A DNA stretch of 64,000 bases from Gemmatimonadaceae bacterium (GTDB lineage Bacteria; Gemmatimonadota; Gemmatimonadetes; Gemmatimonadales; Gemmatimonadaceae): contig JAUQWM010000014.1 of assembly GCA_030835125.1 (NCBI GenBank), forward strand, positions 52,183-116,182, read 5' to 3'. Made by a program: the position numbers and the translations under genes. The stretch's first letter is position 1. Each line of letters begins with the position of its first letter. Below, in pieces: positions 36,320 to 48,578 of this stretch. Under the pieces are notes generated by a model. That model was not told where the DNA came from. It saw only the letters and a list, made by a program, of their open reading frames with translations, and did no database searches.

Positions 36320-36389
36320 TCCCTCGTCTTTCTCTCTGCCGCCACATGCGCTACACTCTCCCGCAACCGACCATCGGAGAAGGCCCTGC

Positions 36390-39300
36390 ATGCTGCGCGT
36401 CCACGGACGAATCACGATTGCGGCATCCGCCGCGATCCTCACGCTGACGGGTGCCGTCGGCCTTGGCGCCGGATTCGGTCGAGGTACGCGGCCCGGGCGC
36501 ACGGCAGCCATCGATTCCCTCCTGCTGCGCACCTACCAGTGGCGCAACATCGGCCCGGACAAGGGCGGCCGCTCGATCGGTGTGAGCGGCGTGAAGGGGC
36601 GCCCGCGGGAGGCATACTTCGGGGCGGTCGGCGGCGGGTTGTGGAAGACGACCAACGGCGGCGATGACTGGGTGCCGGTGACCGACGGCCAGATCGGCTC
36701 GACGTCGGTGGGCGCGGTCGCCGTCTCGGAATCGAACCCGGACGTCGTGTACATCGGCACCGGCGAGACCTGCATCCGCGGCAACATCATCCCCGGCGAC
36801 GGGGTCTACAAGTCGACCGACGCCGGGAAGACGTGGACGAAGGTCGGGTTCAGCGACAAGCAGAACATCTCGGAGATCCGGATCCACCCGACGAACCCGG
36901 ACATCGTGTGGGTGGCGGCCTTCGGGTTCCACTCGACGCCTAACGCCGAGCGCGGGGTGTTCAAGACGACCGATGGCGGTCGGACGTGGCGGAAGGTGCT
37001 GTACCGCGACGAGAAGACCGGCGCGATCGACCTGTCGGTGGACCGGACGAACCCGAACGTCCTCTACGCCGCCCTGTGGGAGGCCTTCCGCAAGGAATAC
37101 ACGATGTCGAGCGGCGGGCCCGGGAGCGGCCTGTTCAAGTCGACCGACGGTGGGGAGAGCTGGACCGAGATCACGCGCCGGCCCGGCCTGCCGTCGGGCG
37201 TCGTGGGCCGCATCGGCGTCGACGTATCGGGCGCGGACCCGAATCGCGTCTACGCCCTGGTCGAGAACGAGAACGGCGGGCTCTTCAGCTCGGACAACGG
37301 CGGCGCCACCTGGACGCTCGTGAACGGCAACCGGAGCATCCGGCAGCGCGCCTTCTACTACACGCACATCACGGCCGACCCGAAGAACCGCGACGTGGTC
37401 TATGCGCTGAACACCTCGCTGTTCAAGTCGACGGACGGCGGGAAGACGCTCACCAGCATCGGCGGCGGTACGCACGGCGACCATCACGACCTCTGGATCG
37501 ACCCGGACAACACCCAGCACCTGGTCAACGGCAATGACGGCGGTGGTGCCGTGTCCATGCAGGGTGGCCCGGGCTGGACCAACCAGAACTTCTCGACGGC
37601 GCAGTTCTACCATGTGGTCACCACCGGCCATGTGCCCTTCCACGTCTGTGGCTCGCAGCAGGACAACAGCACGGCCTGCGTGCCCAGCAGTCCGTCGTTT
37701 GGCGGCCGCGGTGGCGGCGGCGGTGGAGGTGGCGGTGGTGCCGCGGCCTCGGCGGCACTCGGACCGCGCTTTCCGTCCTACACGGTCGGTGGAGGTGAAC
37801 CCGGGTACATCGCGCCCGACCCGAAGGACATCGATGTCTTCTTCGCCGGGACCAACAACGGTGGCTTCCTCACCCGCTTCAACCGCAAGACCGGCCAGTT
37901 GCGCGAGGTGAACCCGTACCCGCGCCAGTATCAAGGCGAGCCGTCCAGCGCGGTGAAGGAGCGCTGGCAGTGGACGTACCCCATCATCTTCTCCCCGGTC
38001 GACTCGAACGTGTTGTATACGTCGTCGCAGCGGGTGTGGAAGACCACGAACGGCGGCCAGAGCTGGGAGCCGATCAGCGGTGACCTGACGCGTCACGAAC
38101 TCAGCACGATGGGCCACTCCGGCGGGCCGATCACGGGCGACATGAACTGGCCGGAGATCTACGCCGTCGTGTTCTCGCTCGCGCCGGGCAAGCGAAACGT
38201 GGACGTGATCTGGGCCGGCTCCGACGACGGCCTCGTGCACGTCACCCGCGATGGCGGGCGCACCTGGACCAACGTGACGCCGCGCGAGATGCCGGAGTTC
38301 GGGCGCGTCAGCCAGATCGACGCGTCGTCGTTCGACGACGGATCGGCCTACGTCGCGGTGAAGCGGCCGCTGCTCGACGACACCGCACCGTACATCTTCC
38401 GCACCCACGACTTCGGCCGCACCTGGACGAAGATCACCAACGGCATCCTGCCCAACGACTACGTGCACGCGGTGCGCGAGGACCACACGCGTCGCGGACT
38501 GCTGTACGCCGGGACCCGCCTGGGCGTCTACCTTTCGTATGACGACGGCGCGACGTGGGAATCGCTGTCGCTCAACCTGCCCCGCGTTCCCGTCAACGAC
38601 CTCATCGTCGAGAAGAACGCGCTGGTGCTCGGCACCCATGGCCGATCGTTCTACGTGCTGGACAACATCGAGCCGTTGCGGCAGATGACGCCGCAGATCT
38701 CGGCATCACCGGACCCGTACCTGTTCCGGCCGGCGACCGCCATCCGCTCCGGTGGGAGCGCGCAGATCCAGTACTGGCTCAAGCGGCCGGCGCAGAGCCT
38801 GACCATCGAGGTCGTCGATGCCGCGGGTCGCGTCGCGACGACGATCGCCGGCGCGCAGCCTGCGGCGGGACGCGGGGGCGCCCAGGGGCGCGCCGGTGGT
38901 GGTGGTGGTGGCGGCGGCCGTGGTGGACGAGGCGGCTTTGGTGGTGGCGCGCCGATGGGCGCGGGACTGCACACCGCGCAGTGGAACCTCCAGTACCCGG
39001 CGGCGACGACGTTCGAGGGAATGATCCTCTGGGGCGCATCGACCGCCGGGCCCCTGGCCGTGCCGGGGACCTATACCGTACGCCTGACGGTTGACGGCCG
39101 CACCCAGTCGCAGCCCCTCACCGTCGTGAAGCACCCGCTCTACACGGACGTGACGCAGGCCGACCTCGAGGCGCAGTTCGCGCTGGCTACGCGCATCCGC
39201 GACAAGCTGAGCGAGGCGAACCAGGCGGTCATCCGGATTCGCGACATCAAGGGCCAGGTCGGGGATCGCGTGGGACGCTCGCAGGACGCGCGCCTGAAGC

Positions 39301-39617
39301 AGGTGGGCGACTCCCTGGTGAAGGGGATCGGCGCGGTGGAGGAAGAGATCTACCAGGTCCGGAACCAGAGCGGACAGGATCCGCTCAACTTCCCGATCAA
39401 GGTCAACAACCGCCTGGGGACGCTGAACCGGTCGGTGAACACGGGCGACGGGGCCCCGATCGGGAACGCCGAGCCGATCTTCAACGACCTGGTCCAGGAG
39501 TTGAAGGTGCAGACAGACCGCCTGGAGCAGATCCTCAGCACCGAACTGCCGAAGCTGAACGCGGAGTTGCGGCGGCTGGGGCTGGCCGAAGTCACCGGCG
39601 GGCGGATCATCTCCTGA
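36390..39617 (+). CDS. Exported BNR/sortilin-type propeller protein
   Basis: The 1075-aa protein has a hydrophobic N-terminal export signal (about 7-27) and a clear ribosome-binding site (GGAGAAGG) before the ATG at 36390. Many Asp-box/BNR motifs are seen: GGLWKTTNGGDDW, GVYKSTDAGKTW, GVFKTTDGGRTW, GLFKSTDGGESW, GLFSSDNGGATW. Their spacing fits a ten-bladed VPS10/sortilin-like propeller. Two glycine-rich inserts occur (GGRGGGGGGGGGGAA and RGGRGGFGGGAPMG). The C terminus (about 890-1075) is Ig-like, then helical. Likely an extracytoplasmic binding protein; no enzyme motif is visible, though some relatives are glycosidases. Confidence 0.85.
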   Translation: MLRVHGRITIAASAAILTLTGAVGLGAGFGRGTRPGRTAAIDSLLLRTYQWRNIGPDKGGRSIGVSGVKGRPREAYFGAVGGGLWKTTNGGDDWVPVTDGQIGSTSVGAVAVSESNPDVVYIGTGETCIRGNIIPGDGVYKSTDAGKTWTKVGFSDKQNISEIRIHPTNPDIVWVAAFGFHSTPNAERGVFKTTDGGRTWRKVLYRDEKTGAIDLSVDRTNPNVLYAALWEAFRKEYTMSSGGPGSGLFKSTDGGESWTEITRRPGLPSGVVGRIGVDVSGADPNRVYALVENENGGLFSSDNGGATWTLVNGNRSIRQRAFYYTHITADPKNRDVVYALNTSLFKSTDGGKTLTSIGGGTHGDHHDLWIDPDNTQHLVNGNDGGGAVSMQGGPGWTNQNFSTAQFYHVVTTGHVPFHVCGSQQDNSTACVPSSPSFGGRGGGGGGGGGGAAASAALGPRFPSYTVGGGEPGYIAPDPKDIDVFFAGTNNGGFLTRFNRKTGQLREVNPYPRQYQGEPSSAVKERWQWTYPIIFSPVDSNVLYTSSQRVWKTTNGGQSWEPISGDLTRHELSTMGHSGGPITGDMNWPEIYAVVFSLAPGKRNVDVIWAGSDDGLVHVTRDGGRTWTNVTPREMPEFGRVSQIDASSFDDGSAYVAVKRPLLDDTAPYIFRTHDFGRTWTKITNGILPNDYVHAVREDHTRRGLLYAGTRLGVYLSYDDGATWESLSLNLPRVPVNDLIVEKNALVLGTHGRSFYVLDNIEPLRQMTPQISASPDPYLFRPATAIRSGGSAQIQYWLKRPAQSLTIEVVDAAGRVATTIAGAQPAAGRGGAQGRAGGGGGGGGRGGRGGFGGGAPMGAGLHTAQWNLQYPAATTFEGMILWGASTAGPLAVPGTYTVRLTVDGRTQSQPLTVVKHPLYTDVTQADLEAQFALATRIRDKLSEANQAVIRIRDIKGQVGDRVGRSQDARLKQVGDSLVKGIGAVEEEIYQVRNQSGQDPLNFPIKVNNRLGTLNRSVNTGDGAPIGNAEPIFNDLVQELKVQTDRLEQILSTELPKLNAELRRLGLAEVTGGRIIS

Positions 39618-39638
39618 GATAGAGAGGAGAGGTGGGAG

Positions 39639-41453
39639 ATGCACGATAGCCCGCTGGGCATTGCACGGGTGTGTCGCGCGGCTCCCATCCTCCTGCTCAT
39701 CGCCCTGGCGTGCGAGGCTGCGCCATCCCGCGCAGTCGCGGTTCAACGCGCCATTCGTGTCGACGTGTCGCGTCCACTGGCATCCGTGGCGCCCGCGGAC
39801 ACCACGACTCTCGACTGCGCCGCGTGTCCTGACGGTGCCCTCGCGCCAGGAGCAGCAGCCACGCAAGGTGCGGGCTCACCGGCGACGGCTCCCCGCCTGG
39901 CCGCCGGCTCCGCCGTGGAGCAGACGACCCAGGGCACACGGCCAGCGCCGGAACTGGTAGCGAGCTTCGACGGCCTGGGAGTCGGCTTCGACGGACCGCA
40001 GGGTCCTTCGCTCGTGCGCAATCCCTCGGACAACAGCCTCGCGGTCGGGCCGCGTCACGTGATCCAGACGGTGAACTCGCGACTCGCCATTTTCGACAAG
40101 CGGGGAAGCGTGTTGTACGGCAGTGTCCCCACCAACACGCTGTTCGCCGGGTTCACGGGCGCGTGTGAGGCGCGCAACAACGGCGACGCCGTCGTGCGAT
40201 ACGACCAGCTGGCCGGCCGCTGGCTCGTCGTGATGCCGGTGTTCCGCCGCGCCGCCGCGCGCGTGGACCAGCCACCGGAATGGCGCGCCGCCGACTCGGC
40301 GTACCTCGCGCCCGCGGGCGTCACCGCGCAGCCGCGCTGGGCATCGCGGCTGCCTGTGCCGGCGCGAGACACCGCGACCCCGGCGGGGGGTCGTGGTGGT
40401 CGGGCCGGCATGCCGCCGCCACCCGCCGACACCGGCCCGTACTCGATGTGCTACGCCGTCAGCACCGGGGAAGACCCGTTAGGCACCTGGTACCGGTACG
40501 AGTTCCTGCGGCCGCTCTTCCCGGATTACCCGCGTCCCGCCGTCTGGCCGGATGGCTGGTACGTCCCCACGAGCACCGGCGACGACGTCATCCAGAAGCA
40601 CGCCTGCGTGGCGGACCGGAACCGCATGCTGCACGGCGAACCGGCGACCGAGCAGTGTGTGGTGATCGACGACGTCAACTTCCTCAACAACGCCGACCTC
40701 GATGGCACCACGCTCCCGCCAGCCGGGGCCCCGAATCCCATGCTGGCCACCGGCGGCGCGCAACTCCGGAACGACCTCGATGACGACGGCATCTACGCCT
40801 GGCAATTCCACGTGGACTGGGATGACCCGGCGAAGACGCGCGTGACGGGCCCGGTGAAGGTCCCGGTGGCGCCGTACCAGTACCTGTGCGGCGGCCAGCT
40901 CACCAGTTGCGTGCCGCAACCCGGCACCGAGAGACGGCTCGACGCCCAGGGCGACAAGCTGATGGCGCGGGTCGTGTACCGGAACCTCGGCAACCGCGAG
41001 TCGATCGTCGCCGTGCACTCGGTGAACACCGAGGCCGCCGGCGGTGGCGTGCGCTGGTACGAGTTCGACGTCGCGCGCGACCGCGACCTCGCCCTGCGAC
41101 AGCAGGGCACCTACGCACCCGACGGGTTCTTCCGGTGGATGGCCAGTCCGGCGATGGACCGGATGGGGAACCTGGCCATTGGCTACAGCCACGGCGGCAC
41201 ACCGGCCTTTCCCGGCCAGCGCCTCGCGGGCCGCCTCGCGGGCGATCCACCGGGCGTGCTCACGCTCCGCGAACTGGTCCTGGTGGAGGGCGAAGCCGCC
41301 CAGGCGAGTACGCTCCGATGGCAGGACTACACCCAGACCGCCGTCGACCCGTCCGACGACTGCACCATCTGGTACTCCGGCGACTACCTGCGCACCGGCA
41401 GCGCCTCCTACTCGACCCGGATCGCGGCCGTCCGGATGCCCGGCTGTCGTTAG
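39639..41453 (+). CDS. Exported hypothetical protein, 604 aa
   Basis: A signal peptide is likely (about 1-35, PILLLIALACEAAPSRAVA). I do not recognise a family with certainty; sequences such as DPLGTWYRYEF, WPDGWYVPTST and ASPAMDRMGNLAIGYS resemble beta-propeller-like secreted proteins of Gemmatimonadota. A glycine-rich insert occurs (PAGGRGGRAGMPPPP). It lies 21 nt after the sortilin-like gene and is probably co-transcribed. Its stop codon overlaps the stop of the convergent GNAT gene. A TTA codon in GTTAGGC lies at 40478. Confidence 0.75.
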   Translation: MHDSPLGIARVCRAAPILLLIALACEAAPSRAVAVQRAIRVDVSRPLASVAPADTTTLDCAACPDGALAPGAAATQGAGSPATAPRLAAGSAVEQTTQGTRPAPELVASFDGLGVGFDGPQGPSLVRNPSDNSLAVGPRHVIQTVNSRLAIFDKRGSVLYGSVPTNTLFAGFTGACEARNNGDAVVRYDQLAGRWLVVMPVFRRAAARVDQPPEWRAADSAYLAPAGVTAQPRWASRLPVPARDTATPAGGRGGRAGMPPPPADTGPYSMCYAVSTGEDPLGTWYRYEFLRPLFPDYPRPAVWPDGWYVPTSTGDDVIQKHACVADRNRMLHGEPATEQCVVIDDVNFLNNADLDGTTLPPAGAPNPMLATGGAQLRNDLDDDGIYAWQFHVDWDDPAKTRVTGPVKVPVAPYQYLCGGQLTSCVPQPGTERRLDAQGDKLMARVVYRNLGNRESIVAVHSVNTEAAGGGVRWYEFDVARDRDLALRQQGTYAPDGFFRWMASPAMDRMGNLAIGYSHGGTPAFPGQRLAGRLAGDPPGVLTLRELVLVEGEAAQASTLRWQDYTQTAVDPSDDCTIWYSGDYLRTGSASYSTRIAAVRMPGCR

Positions 41454-41983
41454 GTTCGCGCCAGCACGAGCTCGTAGTAGACGAGGGGCGTGAGCCGGTA
41501 GGTCTTCCTCCCCGTTTCCCGGAAGCCGCATTTCTCGTAGAACGGCCCGGCGCCGGCCCGCGGGTCCTGGTAGGCGTCCAGCCAGACGGCGTCCCCACCC
41601 CATTCGCCCACCAGGCGCACCGCTTCGAGCACGAGGTGCCGGCCGATGCCGACTCCCTGGTGCCGCGGGTCCACGGCCATGTTCGTCAGGTACCAGGGCC
41701 GCTTCGCGGGCGTGAAGTACGACGGGTCGATCGCCCACGGCTTGCGGGTCCCGAGCTTCAGCGTCCCGACCACCAGCGTCCCGCGGCGCGCCACCAGCAC
41801 CCGCCCCTGGCGCAGGTCGAGCGCGACGCCCCGATCCGAGGCGTGGCCGGACCAGTGACCGCCACCGAACCGCGCGGTCAGGTCCTCCGCGGCCGCCACG
41901 CGCACGGCGACGATCCCGGGGATGTCCACGGGACCGGCCACGTCGACCTGGATACGGGCCTTGCCGGCCCGGCTTGGCGACAT
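41450..41983 (-). CDS. GNAT-family N-acetyltransferase
   Basis: The 177-aa protein has the acetyl-CoA site VDPRHQGVGIGRHLV (Q/RxxGxG/A motif) and the following helix, then LDAYQDPRAGAGPFYEKCGF, the usual motif B region. The acceptor is unknown. I prefer the ATG at 41983 (MSPSRAGKARIQV); the frame remains open to 42022. It is convergent with the 604-aa gene. Confidence 0.85.
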   Translation of the reverse strand: MSPSRAGKARIQVDVAGPVDIPGIVAVRVAAAEDLTARFGGGHWSGHASDRGVALDLRQGRVLVARRGTLVVGTLKLGTRKPWAIDPSYFTPAKRPWYLTNMAVDPRHQGVGIGRHLVLEAVRLVGEWGGDAVWLDAYQDPRAGAGPFYEKCGFRETGRKTYRLTPLVYYELVLART

Positions 41984-42097
41984 GACTTCAAACGTAGCAG
42001 CCGAGTCCAGCGCGGCGCGCAACAGCGCCTGCCTTGCGGGGCGTCACCGGGACGCCGAGTATTTGCATGGGCATACCGTGACCATCGGGGGCGATTC

Positions 42098-42931
42098 GTG
42101 CGCTTCGGAAGTGTCGTGCTTGGTGTCCTCGCCATCGTGGCGCCGGGGTCCCTCGCGTCCCAGGTCCCGATGGCGCCCGTTGCCAGGACCGGCCAGACCG
42201 TCACGCCGGTCTTCGAAGGCTGGTACCGGAACGCCGACGGCTCCTTCAGCATCTCGTTCGGCTACTACAACCGGAACTCGGCCGAGTCGATCGACATCCC
42301 GGTAGGCGCCGACAACTTCGTGGCACCCGGCGACTCGAACCAGGGGCAGCCCACGCGCTTCGAGCCGCGACGGCACTGGGGCGTCTTCGCCGTGCGGGTC
42401 CCGGCGGACTTCGGGTCGAGGAAGGTCACGTGGACCGTCCGCCTGCGCGGGGGCACCTTCGCGATCCCGGCGTCCCTGCATCCCGACTGGGAGATCGACG
42501 CCCTGGCCGGCGAAGCGGGATCCGGCAACACGCCGCCCACGCTGAAGCTCTCGTCAGGCGGACCGGTGGCGCAGGGCCCCGGTGGGGCGGTCGCGGGACC
42601 GGTGACGGCATCGGTCGGCACGCCGTTGACGCTCACGATCTGGGCCAGCGACGACGGCAGGACCTCGGGTTCGGTGGCGAGCGACGGACGCGGCGACGTC
42701 CCGGTCACGCTGACGTGGTTCAAGCACCAGGGCCCGGGAAACGTCACCTTCTCCTCCGCGTCACCGAGGGTGACCGGCGGTGACGGCATGGCGGCGACGA
42801 CGGCGACATTCGACCAGCCTGGCGACTACATCCTCCGGGTCCGCGCCAACGACGCGTCAGGCGTGGCGGGAGCGGGACACGCGCAATGCTGCTGGACCAA
42901 CGGGTTTATCCGGGTTGCGGTCAGGCAATAA
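42098..42931 (+). CDS. Exported hypothetical protein, 277 aa
   Basis: The GTG at 42098 gives a signal peptide (MRFGSVVLGVLAIVAPGSLAS). The mature part begins with TPVFEGWYRNADGSFSISFG and YYNRNSAESIDIPVG, a pattern common in secreted Gemmatimonadota proteins. The C terminus (GDYILRVRANDASG) looks like a PKD/Ig-type beta domain. No catalytic motif is visible. The longer frame upstream to 40886 crosses the GNAT and the 604-aa gene antisense or out of frame and is rejected. Possibly co-transcribed with the next gene through repeat copy D. Confidence 0.72.
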   Translation: MRFGSVVLGVLAIVAPGSLASQVPMAPVARTGQTVTPVFEGWYRNADGSFSISFGYYNRNSAESIDIPVGADNFVAPGDSNQGQPTRFEPRRHWGVFAVRVPADFGSRKVTWTVRLRGGTFAIPASLHPDWEIDALAGEAGSGNTPPTLKLSSGGPVAQGPGGAVAGPVTASVGTPLTLTIWASDDGRTSGSVASDGRGDVPVTLTWFKHQGPGNVTFSSASPRVTGGDGMAATTATFDQPGDYILRVRANDASGVAGAGHAQCCWTNGFIRVAVRQ

Positions 42932-42935
42932 GGGA

Positions 42936-43047
42936 GCTACGTGCTGATTGCTGGTTGCTGCTGCACCAGCAGCGTGCTGGTGCTGGTGCTGGGCCACAAG
43001 CTCCAGCCAGCAGCGGCAGCAGCAGCACGCAGCAATCAGTACGCAGC
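42936..43047 (+). repeat. Complete interspersed repeat (copy D)
   Basis: The left arm (from 42936, GTGCTGATTGCTG) and right arm (ending 43047, GCAGCAATCAGTACGCAGC) are inverted repeats around a CAGCAC/TGCTGG-type hexamer core. It lies 4 nt after a stop codon and 20 nt before the next start. Confidence 0.88.
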
Positions 43048-43067
43048 CCGACTCTGGAGGCAAAACC

Positions 43068-44393
43068 ATGACCATCACACCGCATCACTGGATCACCCTG
43101 TTCGTTGCGACTTCCTTTCCCATCGTCGCCGGGGCCCAGGCCCCCGTGACCTTCACGAAGGACGTCGCGCCCATCCTCCAGGCGAAGTGCCAGGAGTGCC
43201 ACCAGCCCGGCTCCATCGCGCCGATGTCGCTCATCACCTATGAGGACGCCCGGAAGTATGCGCGCCGCATCCGGACCCGGGTCCTGGCGCGCGTCATGCC
43301 CCCGTGGCACCTCGACAAGACGGTCGGCATCCAGGCCTTCAAGAACGACCGCAGCCTGACCGATGGCGAGATCGCGACCCTCGTCGGCTGGGTCGATGCC
43401 GGCACCCCGTTAGGCAGCCCGGCCGACCTGCCGCCGGCGCCGACGTTCCCCGACCCGAACCGCTGGCAGTACGCCGACCAGTTCGGGGCGCCTGACCTCG
43501 TCCTCCGGTCGAGGCCGTACGACATGCCCGCCCGGACCCAGGACAAGTGGTTCCGCCCCGTCACCGCGACCGGCCTCACCGAGGAGCGCTGGGTGCGCGC
43601 GATCGAGATCAAGCCGGTGAACCCGGAGCATCGCAAGGTCGTCCATCACGTCCTCACGCTCCTCGAGCAACGGGAGGCCGAGGGCGTCACCGGACTGGCG
43701 CACGAGGCCCATGGCGTGCAGCGCTCGGCGGGACTCTTCATGGAGTGGGCCGTCGGGAAGGTCGGCGAGATCTTCGCCGCCGACGCGGGCAAGCTGATGC
43801 TGCCCGACTCGAAGATCCGCTGGGAAGTGCACATGCACGCGATCGGCCAGGAGATGAAGAACGTCGAGGTCGAACTCGGCATCTACTTCTATCCGAAGGG
43901 ATTCGTGCCCGCGCGCCGGACGGTCCTGCGCATGTTCGACGTCTCGCGCGGGTCGGAACTCGACATCGCTCCCAACGCGATGGCGATGACGCAGAACTTC
44001 TACGTCATGCAGGCGCCGGCCCGCCTCGAGAACTTCCAGCCGCACATGCACATGCGCGGCAAGGCGCTTTCCCTCGAGGCCATCTACCCGGACGGGCGCA
44101 AGGAACTGCTCAGCTCCGTCAACAACTTCCAGTGGAACTGGCACGTCAACTACGTCTACGCCGACAGCGCGGCGCCCTTGCTCCCGAAGGGAACAGTGTT
44201 GGTGTTCACCGCCTGGCACGACAACACGGCCGCCAACCCGAACAACCCTGACCCCAACCAGTGGGTGGGCTGGGGAGACCGGACCGTTGATGAAATGGCG
44301 CACGTCTGGGTTGACGTGACGTACCTGAATCAGGCGGACTTCGAGAAGCTCGTCGCCGCCAGGAAACCGGCACCACGGCCGATCCCGCATTGA
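43068..44393 (+). CDS. Exported c-type cytochrome / copper monooxygenase-like protein
   Basis: The 441-aa protein has a GGAGG ribosome-binding site and a signal peptide (about 1-23). Residues about 27-105 are a c-type cytochrome domain, heme motif CQECH (Cys41, Cys44, His45). The rest (about 130-441) resembles the copper type II ascorbate-dependent monooxygenase fold: HRKVVHHVLTLL, VHMHAIGQEM and FQPHMHMRGKALSLEA supply His and Met candidates for copper. This cytochrome/monooxygenase-like pairing is known in Planctomycetes and Acidobacteria; substrates are unknown. TTA in GTTAGGC lies at 43409. Confidence 0.82.
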   Translation: MTITPHHWITLFVATSFPIVAGAQAPVTFTKDVAPILQAKCQECHQPGSIAPMSLITYEDARKYARRIRTRVLARVMPPWHLDKTVGIQAFKNDRSLTDGEIATLVGWVDAGTPLGSPADLPPAPTFPDPNRWQYADQFGAPDLVLRSRPYDMPARTQDKWFRPVTATGLTEERWVRAIEIKPVNPEHRKVVHHVLTLLEQREAEGVTGLAHEAHGVQRSAGLFMEWAVGKVGEIFAADAGKLMLPDSKIRWEVHMHAIGQEMKNVEVELGIYFYPKGFVPARRTVLRMFDVSRGSELDIAPNAMAMTQNFYVMQAPARLENFQPHMHMRGKALSLEAIYPDGRKELLSSVNNFQWNWHVNYVYADSAAPLLPKGTVLVFTAWHDNTAANPNNPDPNQWVGWGDRTVDEMAHVWVDVTYLNQADFEKLVAARKPAPRPIPH

Positions 44394-44456
44394 ACCCGCC
44401 GAGGTCCGCCGCGGGGATCGACGGCAGGCGCGCGTCCGGTCGTGTGCTTCCGGTGA

Positions 44457-44470
44457 CCGGGCAATAGGTT
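44457..44470 (+). promoter_or_regulatory. Motif CCGGGCAATAGGTT upstream of kinase 2
   Basis: It matches 13 of 14 bases of 34112-34125. TAGGTT may serve as a -10 element, 20 nt before the ATG. The -35 region is not recognisable. Confidence 0.35.
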
Positions 44471-44490
44471 ACTGGACCGGCCCCAGGCGC

Positions 44491-47664
<3,174 letters not shown>

Positions 47665-47674
47665 GCGAACCCCC

Positions 47675-48442
47675 TCAGTACTTCGCGCGGATCCCGAAGA
47701 GCAGTTGCCCATCGTGATTGCTGGGCGCGCCGCGGACCGTCGCCTCGCTGTCGTACACGTCACGCAGCGTGAGGGTCAGGGACAGTGCGGTATTGACGGC
47801 GAGCCCGAGTCCCGTCGTCGTTTCCGTCGTGTGTCGCCCGAGGTTCTCGGCGGCCGGTTGCCAGAGCGTGTTGTGCCTGAGTTGCAGCGTGGGCGTGAGC
47901 TTCCGGTTGAAATGGAATCGCATGGACAGGCGGGCCAGGGTCTCGATCGCGTCGACGCCTTCCACGGGCCTCAGCGCCTCCGTCTGCGCCCAGAGGACGG
48001 CCATGCTGAGACTCGTTTCGTTGTCCCCGGGCGGGACGATCGTGAACTTCGCGCCGCCGCCCGCGGACAGCCGGCGTGCGACCCGTTGCTGGTAACTCGC
48101 CTCGATCGTGCCGGTCGCGAAGGGACTGACGCGCCCGAACGGCCGGTGGTCGACCCCAAGGGAGAACCGTGACGACCGCGCCGTCACGCTGACGTTCCCG
48201 TTCGCATCCTGCGCCTCGGCGTAGTTGAACCGGGCCTCGGTCCGGAAGTCGAGTGCGCTGTCGGCATGTCCGGCGGCGGCGGCAAGCGCGCCGACGCGGC
48301 CATCGGCCGCACCGAAGAGGAAGTTGGCGCTTGCCTCCACGGTCCGGTTCCACTTCACGGCCTGCGCCTCCGCGCGCGGCACCGATGCCAGGAGCGCGCC
48401 GGTCGCCAGGGCGCCGAACCAGAACCTGCTGATGCTCACCAT
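47675..48442 (-). CDS. Predicted outer-membrane beta-barrel (DUF481-like)
   Basis: The 255-aa protein has a signal peptide (about 1-27, LASVPRAEAQ). The remainder alternates aromatic and polar residues in strand-like blocks (ASANFLFGAADGR, RTEARFNYAEAQD, FATGTIEASYQQR, MRFHFNRKLTPTLQLRHN) and ends in a short strand with a C-terminal aromatic (LLFGIRAKY). That is the pattern of a small outer-membrane barrel such as DUF481. The start at 48442 begins the signal peptide. Convergent with kinase 2 (10-nt gap). Confidence 0.72.
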   Translation of the reverse strand: MVSISRFWFGALATGALLASVPRAEAQAVKWNRTVEASANFLFGAADGRVGALAAAAGHADSALDFRTEARFNYAEAQDANGNVSVTARSSRFSLGVDHRPFGRVSPFATGTIEASYQQRVARRLSAGGGAKFTIVPPGDNETSLSMAVLWAQTEALRPVEGVDAIETLARLSMRFHFNRKLTPTLQLRHNTLWQPAAENLGRHTTETTTGLGLAVNTALSLTLTLRDVYDSEATVRGAPSNHDGQLLFGIRAKY

Positions 48443-48543
48443 GGACCTCGTCGTGTCTCGGGAATCGGGGAGATTAGGCACCACGACCACCTCGCGCAAA
48501 TGACGAGAGCCCCCCTGGTTGACGGCGCATCATGGCGGCCTGA

Positions 48544-48578
48544 CTCCCGATCCCCGCTTCCCGATTCCCGACTACCGA
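48544..48578 (+). repeat. Heptamer tandem repeat over the ligD stop codon
   Basis: Five units of YTCCCGA type (CTCCCGA, TCCCCGC, TTCCCGA, TTCCCGA, CTACCGA). The ligD stop (48572-48574) and its last codons fall inside it. Confidence 0.85.

Noticed and set aside
36351..38639. 762-aa open frame antisense to the sortilin-like gene
   Set aside because: It is the shadow of a high-GC gene: rich in Arg, Val, Gly and His with no motif, while the plus strand has repeated Asp-box motifs.
40886..42097. Long N-terminal extension of the 277-aa exported protein
   Set aside because: It runs through two other genes out of frame or antisense; GTG at 42098 gives a clean signal peptide.
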